Below the pieces are notes generated by a model. The model saw only the letters and a program-made list of their open reading frames with translations. It ran no database searches and was not told where the DNA came from. A stretch of 64,000 nucleotides of DNA from Artemia franciscana (taxonomy: Eukaryota > Arthropoda > Branchiopoda > Anostraca > Artemiidae), in NCBI RefSeq assembly GCF_032884065.1, contig NC_088881.1:2166001-2230000 (forward strand), read 5' to 3'. Positions within the stretch are counted from its first letter, which is position 1; the number at the start of each line of letters is the position of its first letter. Made by a program: the position numbers and the translations under genes. This document shows positions 35,270 to 46,598 of this stretch, piece by piece.

Positions 35270-37222
35270 ACGAAATTTATTTCAAAAAAGAAAAAGTTCG
35301 ATAAGATTAGTAATAAGGATAACAGATTATATTTACCTATTAATTTTACTTGTAAGCAGATTGAATATATTAATTTACCAGAAATTTTAAATCAGCGGCA
35401 TGTGAAACAGGCCCTTCCTAGTAATTTAAATTATAATGATAGTCCAGTTTTAACTTATAAATTTTCAAAAACTATTGGGCAAATTATTTTTAATTATAAT
35501 TTAATACTAAAAAAACTAGATAGCGATATAAATTGGAAACCTGTTTGTAATTGTAAGCAACTTGGCCCATTTGTAAATCCTACTTACAAACATGTTATAA
35601 CAGGGGACTTGTCAATAATAAAGCAAGATGATCTTCAAATTATAATGAATAAAGGGGCAAATTTCCGTCTTTCTCATCATCTGAAACCATCGAGTGTTCT
35701 TGATGGCTTGGAAGATGATTTTGATTTATTTATTGATAAGTGGTGTAAGAAAGAGAATAAAAATAAAGAGAGTTTTCAAAGTTGGAAGAATTTAATTATT
35801 AGTAGAGTAAGAAATAAAATATATTCTAACTTAAAAAATAGTAACACTAAATCATTATTTTATAATGCGAAGATTAAACAAGCAATTGCTAATCTAAAGA
35901 ATGAATTCGTAATTGTGCCAGTGGATAAAGCTAATAATAATTTTGCCATAATTTGTCAGAAGCTGTATTGTGATATCTTAAAAAGGGAGTTATGCACAAC
36001 TAATGTTTATGAAAAGGTAAATATAGAGGATGAGAATTTAATTGAAAAGACTGAAGAAATACTTTTTAAAAATTTTAATATTAAAATAAATGACAATGAT
36101 AAAAAGTTCCCTTTCCTATATTGGACTGTAAAATTTCATAAGAATCCCCCTAAACCACGGTTTATTGCTGGAGCAGCTAAATGTCCAACCCGCATTGCTG
36201 CTACTGACCTCTCTTTAATTTTAAAGGAAATTGTTAATAAACTTAAAACCTATTGTTCTGGTATTAAAAAATTTTCGAATTTTAATCCATATTGGAGTGT
36301 TAATAATTCACTGCAGGTGATAGATTCTTTAACAATGGTTTCAGCTAAAAGAATTGAGTCTTTCGATTTTGCGACAATGTATACTAATTTATCACTCAAT
36401 TTAGTGTTTGATAATTTAAAAACTGTTATAAAGAAATCTTTCCTCTTATCTAGTAAAAGGTTCTTAAAAATAGACAGTTATAATAAAAAAGCCATATGGA
36501 CAAACTGCTTTAATACTACAGTTAACTTGAGATGTTACAGCTTGGATATGATTTTTGAGTTATTGGAATTTGTTTTATACAATACTTATATAAGATTTGG
36601 GGGTGATTTGTACAAGCAAATTATGGGAATTCCCATGGGGGGGAATGCCAGCCCATTTATAGCTGACTTGTTTTTAAGTCAACTAGAATATAAATATATG
36701 ATGGATAAGAATAATCCAATTAATTTAAAACATGCTTTGTCAAATAATAAAAGATATTTAGATGATATTTTGGTCTTAAATTGTAAGGATTTCATTGATA
36801 TTTCTAAAAATATATATCCATCAGAGCTTATTCTTGAGCCTAGTCATGGCGCTGGTCATGAAGATCATTTTTTAGATTTAAATATTAATATTTGTGATAA
36901 TAATAAATTAAGTTTTAAAATGTATAATAAAACGGATGATTTTGATTTTGAAGTGATTAGTTTCCCATTCCCTGAAAGTAATATACACTCAAATATCACA
37001 TATTCAGCGTTTTTCTCACAGTTACTTCGTTATGCAAGGATTTGTAGTAATTGTATTGATTTTAAAAATAGATGTAAAATCTTATGCCAAAAATTGATAT
37101 CAAGAGGTTTTTCTGCAAATAAATTAACTTGGCAATTTAAAAAATTTAGTTTTCATTATAACGAACTTTTAAATAAATATCAAAAGAATTATCTAGAAAT
37201 ACTTAAAGAAATTTTTAACTAA
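35270..37222 (+). CDS. Penelope-like reverse transcriptase, no GIY-YIG domain
   Basis: The frame is open from 35270 to TAA at 37222 (about 650 codons); no ATG lies near its start, so the 5' end is truncated or begins upstream of a break. Numbering from the valine codon at 35402: CNCKQLG (49-55), HVITGDLSII (64-73), FVIVPVDKANNNFAIICQKL (169-188), WTVKFHKNPPKPRFIAG (241-257), the first catalytic Asp in FDFATMYTNL (321-330), GIPMGGNASPF (409-419), the catalytic RYLDDIL (451-457), and SNIHSNITYSAFFSQLLRYA (526-545). These motifs match Penelope-like retroelement reverse transcriptases. No GIY-YIG endonuclease follows; the protein ends at LKEIFN. All catalytic residues appear intact and there is no internal stop, so this copy is fairly young. 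Codon use is strongly AT-biased. It lies sense within the UBFD1 intron. Confidence 0.8.
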   Translation, partial: TKFISKKKKFDKISNKDNRLYLPINFTCKQIEYINLPEILNQRHVKQALPSNLNYNDSPVLTYKFSKTIGQIIFNYNLILKKLDSDINWKPVCNCKQLGPFVNPTYKHVITGDLSIIKQDDLQIIMNKGANFRLSHHLKPSSVLDGLEDDFDLFIDKWCKKENKNKESFQSWKNLIISRVRNKIYSNLKNSNTKSLFYNAKIKQAIANLKNEFVIVPVDKANNNFAIICQKLYCDILKRELCTTNVYEKVNIEDENLIEKTEEILFKNFNIKINDNDKKFPFLYWTVKFHKNPPKPRFIAGAAKCPTRIAATDLSLILKEIVNKLKTYCSGIKKFSNFNPYWSVNNSLQVIDSLTMVSAKRIESFDFATMYTNLSLNLVFDNLKTVIKKSFLLSSKRFLKIDSYNKKAIWTNCFNTTVNLRCYSLDMIFELLEFVLYNTYIRFGGDLYKQIMGIPMGGNASPFIADLFLSQLEYKYMMDKNNPINLKHALSNNKRYLDDILVLNCKDFIDISKNIYPSELILEPSHGAGHEDHFLDLNINICDNNKLSFKMYNKTDDFDFEVISFPFPESNIHSNITYSAFFSQLLRYARICSNCIDFKNRCKILCQKLISRGFSANKLTWQFKKFSFHYNELLNKYQKNYLEILKEIFN

Positions 37223-37868
37223 TTTCGGAGGTTCAAGAAATGTTGTCACAGCGCCATTTATTTTGAATTGTGTTTCTATTTGAGCGGAATTTTTAAAAAA
37301 TTAGCCACATGGTAAAGATGAATTATATAATTGTTTAGTTCATTCAGGTTTTTTGCAATGTGTTAATATTTGTGATTTGGTAAAATTTATAATATTTAGT
37401 TTACCTATTGTTGCTAAAGGGAGGGATATATTAACAGTATAAGCTTGTTTTGGTTTTACTTGGTTGTTTTACATTTGCTGGTTTTTTTTTCATAGGCATG
37501 TATTTTGGGGGTGATACCTGACGCGGGGATGCCATGGATATTCTGTGGTAGCCACAACACTGTGCTGGGTAGGGAATTTAGAGTGGCGAAACCCTATATA
37601 GGCCAGTCTATTCTCCTGATGAGCCCTTATGTTGGGTGTTGCCTCTGAATTATTTGTCTATATTATTTTTTCTATTGTTTGGTAAATGACGACTTATACT
37701 TATTGACGACATGACTGCCTGTCCATGGATTATTCTTTATGGTTGATTGTGTGTGGCTATGCTGTTTGACCTATGTGATTGTATGGATGAGTAGGGTTAA
37801 GGCCTCATTCAAGTGCTGGTCTATATTAATCACTAATTTAGGAAAACAGTCTTCCTTTTCTCCTTCTG

Positions 37869-37922
<54 letters not shown>

Positions 37923-37990
37923 TGTTTGTGTTTGTGCTGTAGCATTGGTGATTTCTCTTTTCATTATATTATTTTTTTTTTAACCAAAGT
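37223..37990 (+). mobile_element. 3' non-coding tail of the Penelope-like element
   Basis: A GC-richer island at 37501-37660 stands out from the AT-rich surroundings. It can form hairpins: TGTGG/CCACA (37544-37556), a longer one (37574-37613, GAAT..AGAGTGGC with GCCAGTCTATTC), and CCC/GGG behind CTGATGAG (37616-37634). The segment also holds GAAAC (37588) and GTC (37606), which together with CTGATGAG are hammerhead-ribozyme core motifs, but in an order that does not form a standard ribozyme. A run of about 51 T (37871-37921) may mark the end of the element. Confidence 0.45.
37871..37921. repeat. Poly-T tract, about 51 bases
   Basis: Uninterrupted T run downstream of the Penelope-like element and 213 bp before the next UBFD1 exon. 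Confidence 0.95.
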
Positions 37991-38134
37991 GGGTAACTTG
38001 AAATTATCAAATAGGTGATTGCCGGGCACTGTGTTAGAGTATGAGAATTTGTTTCGAAATAAAACTACCAAATACATGCTTCTGTTTTGGGTACCTTTTT
38101 TAGTCTAATATTACGCATTTTTTTAATTATTTAG

Positions 38135-38286
38135 GTGTGCCTCCTTCTATGCAGAAGATAATGGTTAAGGGATTAGCAAAGGATGAATTGACATTAGCTC
38201 AAGCAGGTGTTACACAGGGATGTAAAATAATGGTAATTGGCTCGAAGGTTACCGATCTTCTCTCAGTTGCTGCGCCATCAGATAGG
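38135..38286 (+). CDS. Ubfd1: UBFD1, exon with end of ubiquitin-like domain
   Basis: The acceptor AATTATTTAG ends at 38134; the donor AGG|GTATGA starts at 38287. The first two bases complete the glycine begun in the previous exon, giving KLIGVPPSMQKIMVKGL (from residue 53), then TLAQAGVTQGCKIMVIGSKV (75-94) and LLSVAAPSDR. GVPP-x-MQK-x-M-x-KGL and GxKIMV-x-GS are strongly conserved in UBFD1 proteins; this completes the ubiquitin-like fold. The exon is 152 nt and ends in phase 0, which agrees with the next exon. The intron before it is 16,125 bp and the one after 3,193 bp. Confidence 0.92.
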
Positions 38287-39149
38287 GTATGATTTTACAT
38301 TGCTAATTGGTATCCAGATTCTTGCTTTGGATCATGGGACTGTTAAAAGAACAGAAAATTTTACACTCGGAATTGCAAATGATCGCCGTAGTCTGAAAGT
38401 GTAAAGATATCAAATTTCAAGTGTTTTTAATATTTGAAAAGGTGAAAATTTGTAACCCATTTTTGGGAAATTTTGGAATGCTATAAATTTTATAATTTAA
38501 CTTGGCTTTTCTTCCTCCCGTCCCTGTATAAGGACATCAGGCCTCAGATATTCTTGGGGTATAACAACGACTTATTCCAAGGATAATTTCTTAGAAAAAT
38601 AAAAGAAGATAAAAACTAAAAATTAAATCGGATAATTTTTTAGAAAAATGATTTTTTGGCTCCTAAAGCTGCTCAAAATGCAGATATTAAGTGATTCAGT
38701 TCTTCCTACAATATGACAATCCAAAATGCATGACCTTTGATTAAAATAAGGTTACAATCCAAATGAGAATCTGATTATAGGATTTTGAATCGAAATAAAA
38801 ACACATGATCAGATTGCGAAGAGAATTCAAATTTTGCAGTCCCAATTCTCATTTGGGAATCTGGATTGTCAATCGTAAAAGCTTTTTGGGTCAATTATTA
38901 TGGTCATTAATACGTTTTGCAAAAATAAGGCCATTCTGTGTTGGTTTGAAATTGGGTTTTTACTGCCATCTATAACCTCCAGACGAATTCATCTTTTCTT
39001 AATGAAAGGCGTTCTACTTCAACAAACAATTTTTTTTCTCGTCCAATAAGAAAATACAGAAGACGATATAGAAGAACTTGATTGATGTGTTTAGTGAACA
39101 TGTTAAATAAGTCTCACTCTCTTTTTCCACTTAATCTGTAATATGCATC

Positions 39150-39380
39150 TTAACATTTTTGAACTTTGTTTATAGCAATTTTTACTGAATTGTAATTATA
39201 ATTTTTAGTCATATTAATAAATTTTGTTGATAACTTTTGAAATAAATTAGTTTTTATTGTTTTAATTCCTTGATTAATTTTGTTTTTAAACTTTCTTAAA
39301 TGGTGATCATTCTTATTAAGTTTGTTTGTGCGAATTCGACGCATCTGTGCTTGTGATAGCCTTTGTCGGAAATAATTATT
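39150..39380 (-). pseudogene. Basic N/K-rich coding fragment, unassigned
   Basis: The minus-strand frame reads NYFRQRLSQAQMRRIRTNKL and then HHLRKFKNKINQGIKTI, ending in KVQKC and a stop. Composition and AT-biased codons resemble the Penelope-like ORF at 35.3-37.2 kb, but I see no motif that ties them together. It could be a fragment of an upstream ORF of that family or of another retroelement. Confidence 0.25.
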
Positions 39381-41106
39381 ATCTCAAGTTTTCTCTATAT
39401 ATATTTTATTTTGTAATTTTTGGGACAATAAGATATTGTGCAAAAACATTCTATTCTGTGTTGGTTTTAAAGTCTCTATTTATTTCTTACTAAGAATATG
39501 CTTAATGATTGGAATGTTTTTCAAAAAGGTGTTGGTAAACAGGTTCATTGGTGCACGCAACCAAACATAAAAGTGCTTGAGAAGTGTCGTGGGCAGGGGA
39601 GCTGACGTAGTCTTACTTAAAAGAAATTAATTAGTTAATTAATTCTTACTTAATTAATTAAAAGAAAATTAGTCTTAATTAAAAGTAATACACTTTCATT
39701 CCTGATTGTCTGTATTTTACTTTTTTATAGACGAATTTGTTTGCCTTATCTCTAAAATTCAGCAAAGGAAACCATTTTGTACTATAATCGTACTTTGAAT
39801 TGCAATTATGCTCTTTGCGTTTTTTCTCCTTTACACTGTTGAAAACCATTCTCTTTTAGTCACTTGCTTTTTTTTTAATCTAATATATGGAAATCCTTCG
39901 GCAGAAGTACCCTAATGGAAAAAAAAGAAAAAAAACACAAACGGCAAATTGCTCACATTGAGCAACTTGCAACTGTAGAAAGGGCCAAGAGGAGCATAAT
40001 TTCACTGGAGACACGGGCCCCTCCAATTTGGGACTAGAATCTATGTTTTATTGTTAAAACTTATATCTGTAAGCCATGGGGCCAAGGGAACCCCAAAATA
40101 AAAGAAAAACTTGCTCGCTTGAGAGACTTAAAAAGTGCCATGAACTTTTTTCCGATTGGCATGAAACTTATATCCTCAAGTCCTTGATTTAAGGGATTCC
40201 AATGCACAAAAATAAACTAAAAAAAGATATTGATTCACCCAAAAAGGGTTCCCAAAAAGGTCCATTTCTTGAAAACTCGTCTGCAAACCCCTGGGCCAAG
40301 GGTAGCCTAATGTAGGAACAGTTTTATTCGTTGGGGGCATTTGCCCTCAAAAATGAGGTCTGAAACTGAACTCAAAAACTATAATTTTTGATCAGGTTGA
40401 AACGTTAATGGGTTGTTCCATGGACCAAAGGGACTTTATGGGTTTGTGGAAAAAAAGAAAATATTCTAGAGGGCCTGAAAATAGGCTAACCAATTGTTTG
40501 TATCTGTTGGTTTGTAACATACACCTGTGAGTCTCTTTGAGACACCGAACCAAATATACAACCAATATACCAAATATATACCAATTTACCAAACCAAATA
40601 TACTAAGTAAATTAGACTAGGGTCACTGGCATCATAGAACGAGGGCTCGAAAAAGGGCCGAAGAAATTGTTTTCAATCCACTTGAAACTTGCATTATCAG
40701 GATTGTAAACACGCTTCTAATTAGTGGTACTAATTCCTGTGGGCTAATGAAAATGTCCACTCCTAATTATAAAAGAAAATTGTTACAGAATTACCGCACA
40801 AAGTCGTGGCTTTGAAATTTCAACTGAATATTCAAATCTTATCCATAATTTTAAATACAACCCAATGTTTCAGGTCTTTAGTCAGACAAGCTAAAGAAAA
40901 AAATAACTTTACATTTGTTCCTATTATTAATCCATAATAAAGTCACGTCAATAAATAAAAAACAGACGAAAATCAATTAAGGAAAAACGTTTTCAAGAAG
41001 CTAAGTTTTTCAAAAAAAGTAGAGGGTAAGACATAAAATTTGCAGAAAGATTTGCGCTTTATTGGAAACAAAATGTATTTTAAGGAGTTTTTCTCTTATC
41101 ATTATA

Positions 41107-41246
41107 GCATTTAAAAATTAGAAATTCTTCAAACTTCCAGGAATTGTATCTTTTGTCGTCTTGTTTTGAACATGACGCATTTAAAACTTAGAAATTCTTC
41201 AAACTTCCAGGAATTGTATCTTTTGTCGTCATATTTTAAACAATCA
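41107..41246 (+). repeat. 70-bp tandem duplication
   Basis: GCATTTAAAA followed by TTAGAAATTCTTCAAACTTC and GGAATTGTATC occurs at 41107 and 41177, with few differences. Confidence 0.8.
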
Positions 41247-41479
41247 GTCTAATCTCTTATTGTGTAAGGGTTTTTTTTTTATGGAAATGCTTTAGGGACT
41301 ATTATCTTTCAGCTGTTGGAAAAAAGAAGTCATTTTCTCTTACTCATGGTCGAACTCTTTCTTGTTTGCGCTTCAGTGTCTCGATCTATAAGAAAGCTGT
41401 GTAAACAATTATTTATTTTGTGGAAAGATATTGATCGTTTTTGATGGAGCTTTTCCTAATTTCTATTAATTCTTCCCAG

Positions 41480-41633
41480 GGCACAGAGAAAGAAGAACTT
41501 GTTGCAGCTCCCCAGAAAGAGAAGTTGTCTCAACAGAAAGCCCACAGAAAGGTTTTAGACAAGGGTATACCGGAAGATGTCGCTCCTGGTGTTAAAGGAT
41601 TGAATGAACCTCTTCCTCCAGTACCATTAAAAG
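41480..41633 (+). CDS. Ubfd1: UBFD1, exon with conserved HRKVLDKG region
   Basis: The acceptor ATTCTTCCCAG ends at 41479; the donor AAAG|GTTTCT starts at 41634. The reading frame is phase 0 with the preceding exon. It encodes GTEKEELVAAP, QQKAHRKVLDKGIPEDVAPG (124-143) and VKGLNEPLPPVPLK (144-157). The HRKVLDKG-x-PEDV block followed by VKG and LP-x-VPL is specific to UBFD1. The exon ends one base into the next codon. The remaining C-terminal domain (about 100 residues in other animals) was searched for by eye downstream and not found, so it lies beyond the window, in the N gap, or in short exons I missed. Confidence 0.92.
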
Positions 41634-42106
41634 GTTTCTTTATTATCAGTAATATCTTTCGAGCCATTCTTGGTTTAATATAATTAAGGAAAAGTTTGAA
41701 GATGGTCAAATTTCGCATATTCATTTGCTAGGATTTAGTCTACTGACTCTCGCTTGTTCTTGTTGTGCCATCTTCTGCCACCCCACTAGAGCCAATCTTG
41801 TTTTTGACAGTTGTCTGCCAGTTCATCAATTAACTGCCTGGCTGCCTACTCTACTCTGGTAAAGGGGCAGCTAAGAGCACTCGCTTGATTGTGTGGTCAT
41901 TGGGTATTCTCAGGAGGTGGCCAAGCCAAAGTTGCGGTAGGTTACTATTCATTTGGTGGGCAGTGGAACTAAATGAAATTATTCAAGTATGCTGAAATAT
42001 GTAGAAAATGAGTTTATGGAAGTTTGAGTCATATTTAGTGTCATATTTTATGTAGGGGTGTCATTTTTTTAAGTTGTTTTGGAAGAAACTTGTAGTCTAA
42101 TAGTGA

Positions 42107-42420
42107 CATATTGCTCTTGTCAAAGAAAACAAACCTTTTTTAAACATATTTAGTGTCCCTTAATATTTTTTATTTTAATGCTGCCATATTGCTCTTGTAG
42201 GAGGAAATCAACCTGTTCTTTTAAACATATTAAGTGTCCCTTGATAATTTAAATTCTGATGGTGCCATATTGCTCTTGTAAGAGGAAATAAACCTTTTTT
42301 AAACATATTTAGCGTCCCTTGATAATCTAAATTCCAATGATGCCATATTGTTCTTGTAAGAGAAAATAAACCTTTTTTCAAACTTATTTAGTGTCCCTTG
42401 ATAATTTAAATATGAAAACA
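42107..42420 (+). repeat. Four tandem repeats of about 78 bp
   Basis: CATATTGCTCTTGT (or TTCTTGT) occurs at 42107, 42185, 42265 and 42343. Each is followed by an AAAYAAACCTT stretch, CATATTTAGTGTCCCTTGAT and ATTTAAAT. No coding potential. Confidence 0.75.
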
Positions 42421-42690
42421 AGGTCTAACGATGTGATCAATAGATTGGAAACTGACCTAATCAAGGGACACCTCTTAAAAAATATATATACTGGAACATC
42501 CCTGGGTTTGGACACTAAGGCCAATCCATTAAGCCGTTCCTAGCCTGAGGCATTCCTGGCATAAGATTTAACTCTTCTAAAGGTACACAAAGAACATTCT
42601 CATGTAGTCGTAGTGACGGGAATAGTTGCATCAATCTTCAAAATCATCTCAGGGTGGGGAAAAGGCTTTTATTACATTCTTTTAAGCACC

Positions 42691-42906
42691 TTATGAAATA
42701 TTTCGGTGCCACGTTTCCGAGTGTATCCACATTCTCCTTCGCAGAGCTACCTCAGCTTGCAAGCTTCCCTTATAGTTATCAGCATCAAGATACCAAAAAT
42801 TAGTCAGAGTATCCGATAAATCCTTTTGTATCCCTATGCGTGATTTCAGCATCTTGACACAGTTCAGTCTCTTCAGTAAAAAAGTGAATAAAAGATCTGC
42901 ATTCAT
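42691..42906 (-). pseudogene. Possible LINE-derived fragment
   Basis: A 71-codon minus-strand frame with MLKSRIGIQKDL, FWYLDADN and RRRMWIHSETW. The order is loosely reminiscent of the region after the palm of RTE-type LINEs, but no catalytic motif is present. Weakly supported. Confidence 0.2.
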
Positions 42907-43102
42907 TTTCCTCTCATTGACTTGTATCCAATGGCCTACGTTTTACCGTTCTACGATGAACAGTTGACGAGAAATTAACAAAAAACACCAAAAAAAAAGT
43001 GTTCCCCTTAATTATAGCCAAAAATGCAAAAATTTTCAAAACTAATTACTGATTGATATTATAACAAAATAACTTTAATAAAGTTTAGCTTATACGATAA
43101 TA

Positions 43103-43111
43103 ATATATATG

Positions 43112-43158
<47 letters not shown>
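43103..43158. repeat. (AT)n-rich microsatellite
   Basis: ATATATGTATGTATATAT followed by an uninterrupted AT run. Confidence 0.9.
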
Positions 43159-43160
<2 letters not shown>

Positions 43161-43609
43161 ACGCGATTGAAAGAAGAAATTTTGACGTGATTGAAAGAAG
43201 TTCCGAAGTCCCTAACCGTATCTTAAAGCACTCGTTGTCGACGTATTATGTTGCATTTCTAAGCGTTAAAGACGAAAATTGTAACTCTCGATTCGAAGTC
43301 TCAAGATATTGTAAACAGACTACAAAACGTTCACAAGAGCTTGTATGTGTATACAAAGCCGAAGATAGGAAGGAGCCGATTCAGGTTCAATGAGGACTCC
43401 GACTCAGATCTTGTAGAAAGTCTTTTTCAAGCATGCCAGATTTGCCATGTTCTTTTTTTTTACAATTTATAGTAAGAAGACTGTGAAACATAATGATGTT
43501 GAAAAAATTTAATTTTTTCGAGCCCAGTCTCCCCATGGGCCTATTCAAATATTTGTATATGTACTTGCGAATAATAAAACGATTGAACTTGAACTGAGAT
43601 AAATAAAAA

Positions 43610-45333
43610 AAACTAGTTTTTTTTACTGAAAGTAAGGAGCGACATTAAAACTTAAAACGAACAGAAATTACTCCGTATATGAAATGGGTTGTCCCCTCCG
43701 CAGTCCCTCGCTCTTTACGCTAAAGTTTGACTCTTTGCCACAATTCTACTTTTTAAAACTTTTAAAACTTTAGCGTAAAGAGCGAGGTATTGCGGAGAAG
43801 ACAACCCATTTCATATACGGAGTAATTTCTGTTCGTTTTAAGTTTTAATGTCGCTCCTTACTTTCAGTAAAAAAAACTAGTTTTTTTTATTTAATTTCTG
43901 AACGTTTTTGAATTAATGCATGTTTGATTTTAGCTCTCCGCACATAAATTATTGAAATGAAATTAGTATATTAATTTTTTTTGGGGATAAATGGCTTTCT
44001 CTTAGTTTTGATCAGACGATTTTGAGAAATAAGGGGTGGGGAAGGAGGCCTAGCTGCCCTCCAATTTTTCGGTTACTTAAAAAGGCTACTAGAACTTTTA
44101 ATATTCAACGAACGTTTTTATTAGTAAAAAATATACGTAACTTAAGAATTAACTTACGTAACAAACTTTTATATTCTTATATTTTTATTATGTGTACGAG
44201 GGGGTTTGTACCCTCGTTAATACCTCGCTCTTTACACTAAATCGTAAGTTTTGTCCCAATTCTTTAAGAATGACCCCTGAATCAAAAAGGCCGTAGAATA
44301 AATAGTTGAAATCACTAAAAATATTTTAGCATAAAGAGCGAGGTATTTATCTCCTCCTAAATACCTCGCTCTTTATGCTAAAGTATTTTTAGAACCCCTC
44401 ATATGCGTAATAATCTCTGTTCGTTTTAAATTTCAATGCTATTCCTTACTTTCATTTGAAAAAACGTTTTCATGTTTATTTTTTCATTGTTTTTTTATAG
44501 TAATGCTAGAAAATCCTGCGCCCTTTTCATTGAATTTTTCTCCCCCATGACATATTCCTCAAAGGAAAGATCCTCCCACAAGGCCCTCTCCCATCAACCC
44601 CACCCCCCAAACCAAAAAATCGCCATGAAAACGTCTGTACACTTCCCAATAACCATTACTATATGTAAACACTGGTCAAAGTTTGTAACTTGCAGCCCCT
44701 CCCTCAGGGATCGTGGGGGAGTAAGTCATTCCCAAAGACATAGTTATTATGGTTTTCGACTATGCTGAACAAAATGGCTATCTTAAAACTTTAATCTGTT
44801 GACTTTTGGAAAAAACTGAGCATGGGAGGGGGCCTATTTGCCCTCCAATTTTTTGGTCACTTAAAAAGGGCACTAGAACTTTTCATTTCCGTTAGAATGA
44901 GTCTCTCGCGACATTCTAGGACCATTTGGTCGATAAGGTGACCCCTGGGAAAAAAAACAAACAAACAAATAAACACGCACCCGTGATTTGTCTTCTGGCA
45001 AAAAATACAAAATTCCACATTTTTTAGATAGGAGCTTGAAATTTTTGCTTAAGAGTCCTCTGATATACCGAATGCGATAGTGTGATTTTCGTTAAGATTC
45101 TATGACTTTTAGGGGATGTTTCCCCCTTTTTTCCAAAATAGGGCAAATTTTCTCAGGCTCGTAACTTTTGATGACAAAGACTAAATTAATTTAAACTTAT
45201 ATATTTAGAATCAGTGTAAAAATTCAATTCTTTTGATGTATCTTTTAGCATCAAAATTCCGTTTTTTTAGAGTTCCATTTACTATTGAGCCGGGTCGCCC
45301 CTTACTAAAGTTCCTTACCACGAACTGTTTGAA
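43610..45333. repeat. Fold-back repeat family, cluster 3
   Basis: Inverted arms of about 100 bp (about 43625-43735 and 43767-43866) contain GGAGCGACATTAAAACTT and GCTCTTTACGCTAAAG. A second fold-back near 44317-44392 has arms of about 34 bp around TCTCCTCC. The copy ends in GAGCCGGGTCGCCCCTTACT and an ACCACGAACTGTTTGA end. Non-coding. Confidence 0.7.
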
Positions 45334-45659
45334 TAGAAAATAATTCAGTATTTCGGGGCTTCTGACATTATTACTCCTTTGCGGAAGTTAGGCTCAAATT
45401 GAAAAAGGATTATATTTTTTCTCTGGGCCCCTTCTACCTCTTAGTTCGTTTATTTTCCCGTTAGTTTTCACCTGTTTTCGCTTTATAGTTGTGTTATCTC
45501 TTAGCAGTTCTTTCGTTAGTTGAGTTATGGTTGTGGTATATATGTTTTATCGCTCGTATAGTTGTGTTACTTTCAAATTATACTCCATAATAGAGAGGCT
45601 CCGAACACCCAGCATTGTATATTAAGCTCTTAATTTGACGTTTTTTTCTAACGTGACCA
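45334..45659. other. Spacer between two fold-back repeats
   Basis: No gene or structured repeat recognised; T-rich on the plus strand. Confidence 0.4.
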
Positions 45660-46467
45660 GATTCGTCCTGCGCCCTTTTCATTGAACTTTTTTCCCCCAT
45701 GGCATATTTCTCCAAGGAAATATCCTCCCACATAGCCCCCTCCCTCAACCCTACCCCCAAAACCAAAAAAATCCCCCTGAAAACGTCTGTACACTTCCCA
45801 ATAACCATTATTATATGTAAACACTGGTTGAAGTTTGTAACTTGCAACCCCTCCCCCAGGGACTGTGGGGGAGTAAGTCATCCCCAAAAACATAGTTATT
45901 ATGATTTTCGACTATGCTAAACAAAATGGCTATCTCAAAATTTTGATCCGTTGACTTTGGGAAAAAAATGAGCGTGGGAGGGGGCCTAGAAGCCCTCCAA
46001 TTTTTTTGGTCACTTAAAAAGGGCACTAGAACTTTTCATTTCCGTTAGAATGAGCCCTCTTGTGACATTCTAGGACCACTTGGTCGATACGATGACCCCT
46101 GGGAAAAAAAAAAAAACAAACAAATAAACACGCACCCGTGATTTGTCTTCTGGCAAAAAATGCAAAATTCCACATTTTTGTAGATAGGAGCTTGAAACGT
46201 CTACAGTAGGGTTCTCTGATACGCTGAATCTGATCCTATGACTTTTAGGGGGTGTTTCCCCCTATTTTCCTAAATAAGGCAAATTTTCTCAGGCTATTAA
46301 CTTTTGATGGGTAAGACTAAACTTGATGAAACTTATATATTTAAAATCAGCATTAAAATGCGATTCTTTTGATGTAGCTATTGATATCAAAATACAATTT
46401 TTTAGAATTTTGGTTACTATTGAGCCGGATCGCTCCTTACTACAGTTCGTTACCACGAACTGTTTGA
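45660..46467. repeat. Fold-back repeat family, cluster 4 (partial copy)
   Basis: Colinear with the 3' half of the copies at 44.5-45.3 and 57.1-58.6 kb, ending in GAGCCGGATCGCTCCTTACT and the CAGTTCGTTACCACGAACTG palindrome. The fold-back arms are missing. Confidence 0.7.
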
Positions 46468-46598
46468 AAATAATAAGTAGCACTCTTAGTTTTCCCTTTA
46501 AAAATTAGACCGATATTAGGAATGAAAATTGAACCAATAGAAATCGGCATGGAATGAGTATACTGCAAACATAATAAAAACAAGAGCTAAGAGCTCAT

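Larger units (their letters stand above)
38287..41479. other. UBFD1 intron, 3.2 kb
   Basis: No gene on the sense strand. It contains a basic minus-strand fragment (39150-39380), a small TTAATTAATTAA-rich palindromic patch near 39630-39660, GC-richer dispersed repeat around 39960-40440, and a 70-bp tandem duplication at 41107-41246. Confidence 0.5.

Noticed and set aside
37588-37634. A functional hammerhead ribozyme
   Set aside because: Core motifs are present but in the order GAAAC-GTC-CTGATGAG, with no pairable helix I and without GAAA after the CCC/GGG stem; kept only as a finding to test.
43109-43393. 94-codon frame starting in an AT run
   Set aside because: Start lies in a microsatellite; the rest shows no family likeness and is followed by retroelement-like AT-rich sequence.
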